NCBI RefSeq assembly: GCF_018860425.1
Contig: NZ_JAHKPI010000025.1
Span: 838,524-902,523, forward strand
Source: Marinobacter sp. F3R08
GTDB taxonomy: Bacteria; Pseudomonadota; Gammaproteobacteria; Pseudomonadales; Oleiphilaceae
Direction: 5' to 3'
Length of the DNA stretch: 64,000 nucleotides
Part shown: piece after piece, positions 24,204 through 32,386 of the stretch
How the letters are laid out: every line of letters begins with the position of its first letter
Position numbering within the stretch: the first letter of the stretch is position 1
Notes under the pieces: generated by a model
Seen by the model: the letters and a program-made list of their open reading frames with translations, nothing else
The model's database searches: none
What the model was told of the DNA's origin: nothing
Made by a program: the position numbers and the translations under genes

Positions 24204-25115
24204 ATGAAGCTGAACTATCACCATCTCTTCTACTTCTGGAAGGTTGCCCGAACCGGGCATCTCACACGTGCCGCAGAGTCGCTGCATATTTCCCAGTCGG
24301 CCCTTTCGGGCCAGATCAGGAAGCTGGAAGAAAGCCTGGGGCATGATCTTTTTATCCGGGAAGGACGGCGCCTGAAGCTCTCCGAGGCGGGCAGAATGGC
24401 GTTTTCCTATGCAGAGGACATTTTCAGACAGGGCGAAGAGCTGACGGCACTGTTCGACTCGGGCTCTCAACCGAATCGCGAGATTCTTCGTATCGGTGCT
24501 GTCGCCACGCTGTCCCGGAACTTTCAGGAGGGTTTCCTCCAGCCTCTGCTCAACCGGGAAGACCTGGAGCTGAGCCTGCAAAGCAGCCACATTGATGACC
24601 TGCTACGACGCCTCTCAGCCCACAGGCTGCACCTGATCCTTGCCAATCAGGCAGTTCACGGAGACGAACAGAATCCCTGGCGCTCGCGCCTGATCGCCAG
24701 GCAACCTGTGAGCATCATTGGCCCACCGGGAATGGATGTTGAGGGAGATTTTGCCGATGTGCTTGGCGACAGGCGCCTGATCGTTCCCGGACCAGACAAC
24801 AACGTACGTCAGGCGTTTGACCAACTGTGCGAATACCACAAACTCAGGCCGAACATTGCTGCCGAGGTCGACGACATGGCCTTGATGCGGCTTCTGACTC
24901 GAGACACCGGTTACTTTGCGATCATGCCCCCCGTTGTGGTCAGGGATGAAATGAAGAACGGAACCCTTGCAGATTATGGTGCCCTGCCCGGCGTATTCGA
25001 AGAATTCTATGCCATCAGTATTCGGCGACAGTTCCAGTCTCCGGCTTTACGGGAATTATTGTCCCAAACGCCTGACAGTTCTCTCACCCGAACACCAATT
25101 GGTCTTTCTGACTAG
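24204..25115 (+). CDS. LysR-family regulator divergent from dabBA
   Basis: A 303-residue protein. The N-terminal helix-turn-helix reads HHLFYFWKVARTGHLTRAAES, continuing LHISQSALSGQIRKLEESLG, and an effector domain follows (ILRIGAVATLSRNFQEGFLQPLL). The start MKLNYHHLFYFWKVA matches the NhaR-like branch of LysR proteins. It is divergently oriented to dabBA with about 100 bases between start codons, the usual arrangement for a LysR regulator and its target. Control of the carbon-uptake operon, perhaps in response to CO2 or bicarbonate supply, is inferred from position only. Confidence 0.87.
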   Translation: MKLNYHHLFYFWKVARTGHLTRAAESLHISQSALSGQIRKLEESLGHDLFIREGRRLKLSEAGRMAFSYAEDIFRQGEELTALFDSGSQPNREILRIGAVATLSRNFQEGFLQPLLNREDLELSLQSSHIDDLLRRLSAHRLHLILANQAVHGDEQNPWRSRLIARQPVSIIGPPGMDVEGDFADVLGDRRLIVPGPDNNVRQAFDQLCEYHKLRPNIAAEVDDMALMRLLTRDTGYFAIMPPVVVRDEMKNGTLADYGALPGVFEEFYAISIRRQFQSPALRELLSQTPDSSLTRTPIGLSD

Positions 25116-25204
25116 TTCGTCTGGTTTAAAAGGTCATCCTTCAGAACGGTTCACATCCGTATACTGAGTCTGAATGATCACAATAATAAATCCGGACACT
25201 CATC

Positions 25205-26692
25205 ATGACCCACAACAGCACGTCTGGGCGCCCATCCGTTCTGATCATCGGTAGCGGATTTGGCGGCCTCGGAATGGCCATCAAACTCAAGCAGGCCAGC
25301 TTCACGGACTTTACCCTGTTGGAAAAATCCGACCGTGTTGGGGGCACCTGGCGGGATAACACTTACCCCGGCGCCGCCTGTGACGTGCAGTCTCATCTCT
25401 ACTCCTATTCATTTGAGCCAAAGCACGACTGGTCACGGAAGTTCGGTTTGCAGCAGGAAATCCTCGGGTACATGGAGCGTTGTGTCGAGAAATACCGGCT
25501 TGCCGATCACATCAGGTTTCATGCCGAAGTGCAGCAGGCAACGTTTGACGAGCCCTCCAACCAATGGACGGTGACCCTGGCAAACGGCGAGCAACTGACT
25601 GCCAACGTCCTTATTACTGCCACGGGACAACTCAATCAGCCCGCCTGGCCCCGGCTCAATGGCCTTGAACAATTCACCGGCAAGGTCTTTCATTCCGCCC
25701 GCTGGGCTCACGATTATGATCTTTCCGGTAAACGGGTCGCAGTTATCGGCACGGGCGCCAGCGCTATCCAGTTCGTCCCGGAGATTGCACCCAAGGTGGC
25801 CCGACTGGATCTCTTCCAGCGCTCCGGTGCGTGGGTTCTTCCAAAGCCGGATCGCGCTTTCAAACGGTGGGAGCACACTCTGTTCAGAAGAATTCCGGTC
25901 TGGGACCGTCTCTACCGTTACCTGATCTATTGGAAGAACGAGAGTCGGGCATTAGCGTTCACCAGATTCCGCTGGCTATTGGAATTTCGCGCCAGGCAAT
26001 CAAAGCGGGATGCGCAGAGGCTGGTCACCGACTCGACAAAATTAAAGCACATCATTCCCGACTACTCATTCGGGTGTAAACGAATCCTGATCTCCAACGA
26101 CTGGTACCCGGCCATAAACCGGAGCAACGTGAATCTGGTTACCAATCCGATAGACCGAATCGACGAAACCGGCGTCTTTACCTCAGATGGTCACCATCAT
26201 GCCGTGGATGCCATCATCTGCGGAACCGGTTTCCGGGCTTCGGAGTTTCTCTCACCCATCCAGATTACCGGCCGGGGCGGCAAGAGCCTGAACGAAGCCT
26301 GGCAAACCGGTGCTGCCGCCTTCAAAGGCATCACCGTCAGCGGATTCCCGAACATGTTCATGTTGTATGGGCCGAATACCAACCTGGCCCACAACTCCAT
26401 CCTCTATATGCTGGAATCCCAGTTTCACTATGTTCTGGGCTGCCTGGAATCGCTTGAGCAATACCCCCATTCCGCCATGGATGTACGTCAGGACCGACAG
26501 GACCGCTTTACCCATGTCGTGCAGCAGAGCCTGAAAAACAAGGTTTGGAGCTCTGGCTGCACCTCCTGGTACCTGGATGCCAATGGCCGGAACACCATCA
26601 ACTGGCCGGGATTCACGTTCACCTATCGGTTTGCCACCCGCCGGGTGGACACCGCCGATTACCAGTTTCTGTACCCCGAGACTCCTAACTAA
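25205..26692 (+). CDS. flavin-containing (Baeyer-Villiger type) monooxygenase
   Basis: A 495-residue FAD/NADPH enzyme. It has the N-terminal GSGFGGLGMA Rossmann motif, GGTWRDNTYPGAACD, the second nucleotide-binding motif IGTGASAIQFVPEI, and the type I Baeyer-Villiger fingerprint F-x-G-x3-H-x3-W in FTGKVFHSARWAHD at about residue 155. Such enzymes insert oxygen next to ketones or oxidise soft heteroatoms; the substrate cannot be read from sequence. A GntR regulator and a transporter-like gene follow on the same strand, suggesting an inducible catabolic unit. ATG 25205 is close to the family start. Confidence 0.88.
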   Translation: MTHNSTSGRPSVLIIGSGFGGLGMAIKLKQASFTDFTLLEKSDRVGGTWRDNTYPGAACDVQSHLYSYSFEPKHDWSRKFGLQQEILGYMERCVEKYRLADHIRFHAEVQQATFDEPSNQWTVTLANGEQLTANVLITATGQLNQPAWPRLNGLEQFTGKVFHSARWAHDYDLSGKRVAVIGTGASAIQFVPEIAPKVARLDLFQRSGAWVLPKPDRAFKRWEHTLFRRIPVWDRLYRYLIYWKNESRALAFTRFRWLLEFRARQSKRDAQRLVTDSTKLKHIIPDYSFGCKRILISNDWYPAINRSNVNLVTNPIDRIDETGVFTSDGHHHAVDAIICGTGFRASEFLSPIQITGRGGKSLNEAWQTGAAAFKGITVSGFPNMFMLYGPNTNLAHNSILYMLESQFHYVLGCLESLEQYPHSAMDVRQDRQDRFTHVVQQSLKNKVWSSGCTSWYLDANGRNTINWPGFTFTYRFATRRVDTADYQFLYPETPN

Positions 26693-26772
26693 CTTCCTTT
26701 GCGCATTCACGCTTGAAGCACAATTACATTCATAGGATGATTGGGTTATTGATTCGAAGGATGACAAACACC

Positions 26773-27450
26773 ATGCTGGAACCTATCCGCAAAGGATCTC
26801 TGGTTGAGACGGCTATCGATAGCCTTAAACATGCCATTGAGAGTGGCGACTGGTCGGTTGGCGATCGCCTGCCTGTGGAGTCGGAACTGTCTGGCTCCCT
26901 GGGGGTTAGTCGCAATACCGTTCGCGAGGCAGTTCGGGTTCTGGTGCACGTGGGAATGCTGGAAACCCGCCAGGGTGACGGCACCTATGTGCGCGCCACC
27001 CGCGATGCCGGAGAAACACTCCGCAGAATTGCTCGCACCCAGCTGACGGATCAGCTGGAGGTTAGAATCATGCTGGAAACAGAAGCCGCCAAACTGGCCG
27101 CGGGCAATCGAACCGACCAGGACCTGCACGATATGACCTCCGCCCTGGATGCCCGCGCCAGAGCCGGAACCGACCTGCAGGCTCGCATACACCACGATGA
27201 AGCCTTCCATCACGCTCTGGTAGCTGCCTCCCATAACTCAGCACTGGTCGAACTCTACGACTACTTTTCGCATGCCGTCAGCCAGACCATTGAGCAGACC
27301 GAAACCGATGCCGGCCTGCCTGAACCCTCCCAGGAAGACCATGAATTGCTGTTTGCTGCCATCAGACAACGGAATGAGGGCAAAGCTGAGGCGCTGGCCA
27401 GAGAACTTTTGAAGCCCAGCCTTCGGGCACTCAAGCGTCGGGAGTCCTGA
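26773..27450 (+). CDS. GntR/FadR-family transcriptional regulator
   Basis: About 226 residues. The N-terminal winged helix-turn-helix is typical of GntR proteins (GDWSVGDRLPVESELSGSLG followed by VSRNTVREAVRVLVHVGMLETRQGDGTYV). The C-terminal FCD ligand-binding domain includes the metal-binding-type residues in HHDEAFHHALVAASHN and the late H in EDHELLFAAI. The start could be ATG 26761 or 26773; a GAAGGA site fits 26773 better. It lies between the monooxygenase and a BASS-like transporter gene (4-base gap), so it probably regulates one or both in response to a small organic acid. Confidence 0.85.
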   Translation: MLEPIRKGSLVETAIDSLKHAIESGDWSVGDRLPVESELSGSLGVSRNTVREAVRVLVHVGMLETRQGDGTYVRATRDAGETLRRIARTQLTDQLEVRIMLETEAAKLAAGNRTDQDLHDMTSALDARARAGTDLQARIHHDEAFHHALVAASHNSALVELYDYFSHAVSQTIEQTETDAGLPEPSQEDHELLFAAIRQRNEGKAEALARELLKPSLRALKRRES

Positions 27451-27453
27451 GTC

Positions 27454-28449
27454 ATGAAATTCCGGATCGATTTCTTCACCCTGTTACTGCTCGGCGCCAT
27501 CGTATTGGCCACGTTCCTGCCCGCCACAGGACAGGCAGGCGAGGCACTGGCAACGGCTGGAACAATTGCAGTCGCCCTGCTCTTCTTCTTTCATGGCGCC
27601 GCGCTGTCCAGGGAACAGATCATTGCTGGAGCCACCCACTGGCGGTTGCACATCCTGATCACCTCGCTCACGTTTGTATTCTTCCCGCTCGCGGTACTGC
27701 CGATCAACGGTTTCAGTGAGATAGCGCCGTCCTGGATGCCCAAGGACCTGGGACTGGGGTTTCTGTATCTGGGAGTGCTTCCCTCTGCGGTCTCTTCCTC
27801 TATCGCCTATACCGCGATGGCCCGGGGCAATGTGCCCGCGGCTATCTGCAGCGCAGCCGCCTCCAATGTCTTCGGCATGATGCTGACCCCTTTCCTGCTA
27901 TTGCTGCTGGTGAGCAAATCGGGCAGTGGGGACTTCGCTATAGCTGAAGCCCTGAAGGACATCATCCTGCAACTGCTATTGCCCTTTGCGGTAGGTCATG
28001 CACTGAGACCCTGGCTCGGTGGCTTTCTTGGCAGAAACGAATCGCTGATGTCCCGATATGACCAATGCGTCATCTGGCTGATTGTTTACTCCGCGTTCTC
28101 ACACTCGGTCGAAAGCGGCTTATGGCAAAATCTGCCGTTGCACGCCATCCTGTTTGCCATCGGGCTATGCCTTGGTTTGCTCCTGCTGTTCATGGTGTTT
28201 GCGAGGTTTCTGGTGCGACGCTTCGGCTTTAGCCTGGAAGACGAGGCTGCGGTCGTGTTCTGCGGCTCGAAAAAGAGCCTCGCGTCTGGCCTTCCGATGG
28301 CCAAGGTTCTATTTTCCGGCCACCCTGGTTTTGGCATGATCGTGTTACCAATCATGTGCTACAACCAGATTCAGGTGATCGTTGGAGCCATTCTGGCCCA
28401 GAAATACCGTGAAAAAATTGAGCGGGCTAATGCCGATAAGGTGAGCTGA
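27454..28449 (+). CDS. bile acid:sodium symporter-like (YfeH/SBF-like) transporter
   Basis: A 331-residue membrane protein with about 10 hydrophobic segments. It belongs to the SBF-like family (PF13593 type, E. coli YfeH): FFFHGAALSREQI near residue 50, LPSAVSSSIAYTAMARGNVPAAICSAAASN in the middle and the late FCGSKKSLASGLPMAKVLF. The BASS superfamily uses sodium to carry organic anions. It starts four bases after the GntR-type regulator, so both are one transcript. Substrate unknown. Confidence 0.87.
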   Translation: MKFRIDFFTLLLLGAIVLATFLPATGQAGEALATAGTIAVALLFFFHGAALSREQIIAGATHWRLHILITSLTFVFFPLAVLPINGFSEIAPSWMPKDLGLGFLYLGVLPSAVSSSIAYTAMARGNVPAAICSAAASNVFGMMLTPFLLLLLVSKSGSGDFAIAEALKDIILQLLLPFAVGHALRPWLGGFLGRNESLMSRYDQCVIWLIVYSAFSHSVESGLWQNLPLHAILFAIGLCLGLLLLFMVFARFLVRRFGFSLEDEAAVVFCGSKKSLASGLPMAKVLFSGHPGFGMIVLPIMCYNQIQVIVGAILAQKYREKIERANADKVS

Positions 28450-28462
28450 CGGAGCAGCGGCG

Positions 28463-29098
28463 TTACCCGCCCCCCATCCCGCCAAACAATGTGGTGAGAA
28501 TCACCAGGCCAACAATCCAGCCAATAACCGCGGGCCAGAAATTCACCATCTGGGGTGGCTGTTCAGCCTGGTCGCTTGCCACGCCTGGTTCCCGGCCCTC
28601 GCCTTCATCTTCAATCTCAGAAGCTTCTTCAACGGAAAACCAGCCAAACCAGTCTCCGAGGAACTGGGCTACCGAAACCGGGAAGGTGCCGTTTTCTGCC
28701 ATCGGACGTACCTGGGGTTCAAGTTGTCGGCCTATCTCGTGCCGCAGTGGTGGCTCATCGGCGGGTGGTTCGCCAAGAATCGCTTTCCAGATACCCGGAT
28801 CCTTGCTTCGGGAGGCATCATTGAGCAATGCCTTGACCTGTATGACGACCTCGCGGACAACCTGCCCTTCGTTTGCATCCAGAGGGCGCTGCGCCTCCTC
28901 GTGAGCCTGACGCTCAGGCTGCCCGGAGTCCGTAACCGCTGTTATCGGCGCCGGAGCATCACCAACGGCTTCCCGAAAGGCCTGTTCCAGAGTTCGGGCC
29001 TCCTCTTCAGAGGCAAACTTGAGTTGCTGCTCATAAGCATCCTGAATTCTCCGGCGGTCACCGGTTGGTTCAATTCCTAGGATTTCCCAACAATTCAT
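28463..29098 (-). CDS. J-domain-like membrane protein lacking HPD
   Basis: A 211-residue protein. Residues 1-50 look like a J-domain start (NCWEILGIEPTGDRRRIQDAY, then KFASEEEARTLEQAFREA). The His-Pro-Asp tripeptide required to stimulate DnaK is absent. A long acidic, low-complexity middle follows, then one C-terminal membrane helix (WPAVIGWIVGLVILTTLFGG) ending GGMGGG. This is a tail-anchored cytoplasmic protein. It may act as an HPD-less DnaJ-like adaptor, which is inference. It is convergent with the transporter gene, 13 bases away. Confidence 0.65.
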   Translation of the reverse strand: MNCWEILGIEPTGDRRRIQDAYEQQLKFASEEEARTLEQAFREAVGDAPAPITAVTDSGQPERQAHEEAQRPLDANEGQVVREVVIQVKALLNDASRSKDPGIWKAILGEPPADEPPLRHEIGRQLEPQVRPMAENGTFPVSVAQFLGDWFGWFSVEEASEIEDEGEGREPGVASDQAEQPPQMVNFWPAVIGWIVGLVILTTLFGGMGGG

Positions 29099-29228
29099 AC
29101 GGCTGTAACTCCCGGGCCGAATTTCATTACATTTCTGAGAGACAAAACGCCTTTAGTCCCTTACGATAGAACTAAATCACACTAAAGTGGTTGTAATCCA
29201 TCTCTCGGCAGATTATAGAACGTCAATC

Positions 29229-31376
29229 ATGCATCAATCGACTAAAGCGGCCGTAATGTTACACCGCCGCCCTCTCATAGAGTGCCTGAGTTTTGGCCTT
29301 GCATTGTCGACGCTGTTACCTTCCAGCGCGCTTGGCGAGACAATCACACCGGATTTTTCTCAAGGTTTGCTCGCCCTGGATGGCGAACAAAGCGAAATTC
29401 CCGAAGTGCTGACAACAACCCGGCTGCGCCAGTCGAAGCTCCGGGTGCCCGGAACCACCACAATCATCACCGGGGACATGATCAGAGACCTCGGCATCAT
29501 GACTCTGGATGAAACCCTCAGGTTGGTTCCCGGCATGGTGGTTGGCTATTCGGGTAGCACTAACCCGGTGGCAACCTATCATGGGACGTCCCAGTACGAA
29601 CAGCGCCGGCTTCAGGTTCAGATTGACGGTCGAACCGCTTATCGGGTCAGCCTGGCAGACGTGGACTGGCTGAGCATGCCGGTAGCGCTAGAAAATATTG
29701 AGCGCATAGAAGTCAGTCGTGGGCCTAATTCCGCAGCCTATGGCATCAATGCGTTTCTTGGCAGCATCAACATCATTACCCTCTCACCGCAAGATACCGC
29801 CGGCGTTGAGGCTTACACCTCGGTTGGGTCGCGCGGCCACGTTCGTACGTTTACGTCGTTGGGTGATGCCGATGAGGACAATAGCTGGCGCCTTTCCTAT
29901 GAAAAGCGAAAATCGAACGGTTTTGACAATCAGATCGATGACGACCGGATTTTCCCGTTCCATGACGGCCATGACATAAACAACTTCAATTTCGACAGCG
30001 TTTTTCGAATTGACAGCCAGCACTCTGTAGATGTCCGGGCCGGCGTACTCTCAGGCGTGAATGAGGAAGATCTCGAAAAGTCCGGAAAACTGAACGCGAC
30101 CACCAATCCGGACCTGCTGGTTGATGACTATTACTTTAACGTTCGTTTCGACGGTGCAACATCGCCGGATCATTTCTACCACCTTCAGGCGAGCTATCAG
30201 AATCAGCGGCAACGTTCCCGTTGGACGGTTTCATTCCCGGCCGAGGAATTTAATCATTTCCTGCCTTCGGATGTTCCGCCCTTCCCCGAAGATCAGGGCC
30301 CGTTCATCGCTGAACTCAATGAAGATATCGAGGAAACTCGCCGGGAAATTGAATTTCAGGACACCCTGATCCTGAGCGACGAGTTCAAACTGGTCTCCGG
30401 TCTGGGCTATCGCAAGGACACCTATAACTCTGAGACGTACTTCAACGGCAAAGGTCACAACCATCAATCCCGGGTGTTTGCCAATGCAGAGTACTCGCCA
30501 TTTCGATGGCTGACGTTCAACGCAGGTGGAAACTGGGAAAGAACCACAACAACCAACGAAGACTATTTCTCTCCACGCGCGGCGGCCAACCTTATTTTTA
30601 CGGACAACCATGCCTTACGCTTCGTTTTTTCACGGGCAGTCCGGACACCTGACGCCTTCGAGCAAGACCCCGACTGGTCATACCGTCCGAGGAATGTCCA
30701 GTCGCCTTTTGAAGCGTTTGAAGGCTCTCGCATTCTGGTCGAGAACCTCCTGGATCCAACCACCTCTACTTATGGCAATGAACTTGAAGAAGAGTGGATA
30801 ACCTCCCGGGAAATAAGCTATTTTGGTCAATTCAATCTTGAGAGAGCGGTACTTGCCGTTGAAATCCGTTACTTCAACGACTACTTCCGGGACATGATTA
30901 GCGGCTTCATCAACGAGGAAGACTGGTTTATAGCGAATAACGTAAACCTGGAGCAGGAGGGCGTTGAGCTCGAAACCTCCCTGGATTTCTCCGGCACAAA
31001 ACTGAGGGCAACCTTTGCCTACCTTGAGCAGGAGGGCAGCTACGTAGGTGATCCCACTTTGCCGATAAGCACACAAGACAAGGTGGTGGACTTGTTAAAC
31101 CGCCTTTCTGCCAAGAATTCAGGTAGTTTGGCCTGGATTCAGGAACTACCCCTGGGATTCATGACGTCAGCCGCCTTTTACTGGACCAACGAGGTGCGGG
31201 ACACCCGGTTCGAGCGGGCAGATTTCAGGCTCGCACGCCAGGTCGACAAATCCACATACAGTTATACCCTTGCATTAACGATGCAGCACTATCTGAATGC
31301 CAAACCCTGGGTCAGCCCGGATAACAGGATTGAGGACCACAACCAGTTTTTTGTTGAGGCTGGTATTCGTTTCTAA
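29229..31376 (+). CDS. TonB-dependent outer-membrane receptor
   Basis: About 715 residues: signal peptide around LSFGLALSTLLPSSALG, plug domain (EVLTTTRLRQSKLRVPGTTT, DETLRLVPGMVV, RIEVSRGPNSAAYGINAFLG, NIITL) and a 22-strand-type beta barrel ending in VEAGIRF with terminal phenylalanine, as expected for BAM-assembled porins. The N-terminal stretch EIPEVLTTTRL could be a TonB box. The start is uncertain: ATG 29229 and 29256 are both possible and ribosome sites are weak. It heads an operon with a periplasmic binding protein and a hybrid histidine kinase, so it may serve signal uptake rather than iron nutrition (inference). Confidence 0.85.
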   Translation: MHQSTKAAVMLHRRPLIECLSFGLALSTLLPSSALGETITPDFSQGLLALDGEQSEIPEVLTTTRLRQSKLRVPGTTTIITGDMIRDLGIMTLDETLRLVPGMVVGYSGSTNPVATYHGTSQYEQRRLQVQIDGRTAYRVSLADVDWLSMPVALENIERIEVSRGPNSAAYGINAFLGSINIITLSPQDTAGVEAYTSVGSRGHVRTFTSLGDADEDNSWRLSYEKRKSNGFDNQIDDDRIFPFHDGHDINNFNFDSVFRIDSQHSVDVRAGVLSGVNEEDLEKSGKLNATTNPDLLVDDYYFNVRFDGATSPDHFYHLQASYQNQRQRSRWTVSFPAEEFNHFLPSDVPPFPEDQGPFIAELNEDIEETRREIEFQDTLILSDEFKLVSGLGYRKDTYNSETYFNGKGHNHQSRVFANAEYSPFRWLTFNAGGNWERTTTTNEDYFSPRAAANLIFTDNHALRFVFSRAVRTPDAFEQDPDWSYRPRNVQSPFEAFEGSRILVENLLDPTTSTYGNELEEEWITSREISYFGQFNLERAVLAVEIRYFNDYFRDMISGFINEEDWFIANNVNLEQEGVELETSLDFSGTKLRATFAYLEQEGSYVGDPTLPISTQDKVVDLLNRLSAKNSGSLAWIQELPLGFMTSAAFYWTNEVRDTRFERADFRLARQVDKSTYSYTLALTMQHYLNAKPWVSPDNRIEDHNQFFVEAGIRF

Positions 31377-31408
31377 TTTTGACAAGGAAAGCACGAGCCC
31401 TGGACGCT

Positions 31409-32386
31409 ATGGAACGAAGTACAGGCAAGAAACACCGGGAGCGTTTCCGATGCGGAGTCGGGAGGCCTTTGCTCAGGGCACTCTGTTATCTCCTGCTGAT
31501 CGTAAGCTCCACGGTCATCAACGCTCAGGAATCAGAGGTCAGAACCGCTTACTTTGCCGGTTCAGGCAACGCCCCTCTTGATCAGTACCTGCTCCAGCTC
31601 CTCAAGGAGGAGCTTGCACCAACAACGTCATTGATAGAAGTTCCCGATAACAAGCTTGCCACACTCGATAATGGACCGATTATCACCGTCGGGCCCACTG
31701 CCTTCTCCCATGCCCGGCAGGCCAACCGATCGGCGCCCATCCTCGCCATGCTCGTTGACCGGTCATTTATATCGGCGTTTGCCGAGCGGTCACCTGGCCA
31801 GGTCACTGCGGTTCTGTACGACGTCCCCCTGATCCGTCAGGCCCTGATCGGAAAAGCCATCCTGCCACAAGCTACCAAGATAGCCCTGCTGGCCACCGCT
31901 GACTCGGTAGAGCTCTACGAACCCCTTATAGATGAGCTTTCTACTTACGGAATGTCAGCCAGACTCTTTCTGGTGGAAAGCAACGATAAACTGATCCCAA
32001 CACTGGTTCGGGCACTGGGATACGGAGACTTTCTTCTGGCCGCTCCGGACAGTGCAATCTACAACCCCAGAACGATCAAACACATTCTACTGACCGCTTA
32101 CCGGCGTAATCAGATTGTAATAGGGCCCACTCAGGCTTATGTGAAAGCCGGTTCACTTGCATCCAGCTATGCACCTTTCCCGGAGATGGTTGAGAAAGCC
32201 GGGAACTTTTTGGCCACTTTTTTTGATACCGGACAGTTTCCGGCACCCTCATACCTGCAAGAGTACCGAATAGAAACCAATGCTCAGGTTGCTCGTTCCC
32301 TGAACATTCCCCTGCCCAATCCCGAGGAAATTTCCGAACGGGTTGATCGACAACTGAATATCAATCAGGAGGCGTCTGATGAGTAG
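31409..32386 (+). CDS. periplasmic substrate-binding-like protein (signal relay)
   Basis: About 325 residues. A long positive N-terminus is followed by a signal peptide core (LRALCYLLLIVSSTVINA). The mature part has a two-lobe binding fold: IITVGPTAFSHARQANRSAPILAML, VTAVLYDVPLIRQALIGKAIL, IALLATADSVELYEPLI, and FLLAAPDSAIYNPRTIKHILLTAYRRNQIVIG. This is the ABC_sub_bind/COG2984-like pattern, but no permease or ATPase accompanies it. It starts about 30 bases after the receptor stop; TTG 31379 is an alternative start. Its last 8 bases overlap the histidine kinase gene, so they are coupled. I infer that it links the outer-membrane receptor to the kinase sensor domain. Confidence 0.75.
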   Translation: MERSTGKKHRERFRCGVGRPLLRALCYLLLIVSSTVINAQESEVRTAYFAGSGNAPLDQYLLQLLKEELAPTTSLIEVPDNKLATLDNGPIITVGPTAFSHARQANRSAPILAMLVDRSFISAFAERSPGQVTAVLYDVPLIRQALIGKAILPQATKIALLATADSVELYEPLIDELSTYGMSARLFLVESNDKLIPTLVRALGYGDFLLAAPDSAIYNPRTIKHILLTAYRRNQIVIGPTQAYVKAGSLASSYAPFPEMVEKAGNFLATFFDTGQFPAPSYLQEYRIETNAQVARSLNIPLPNPEEISERVDRQLNINQEASDE

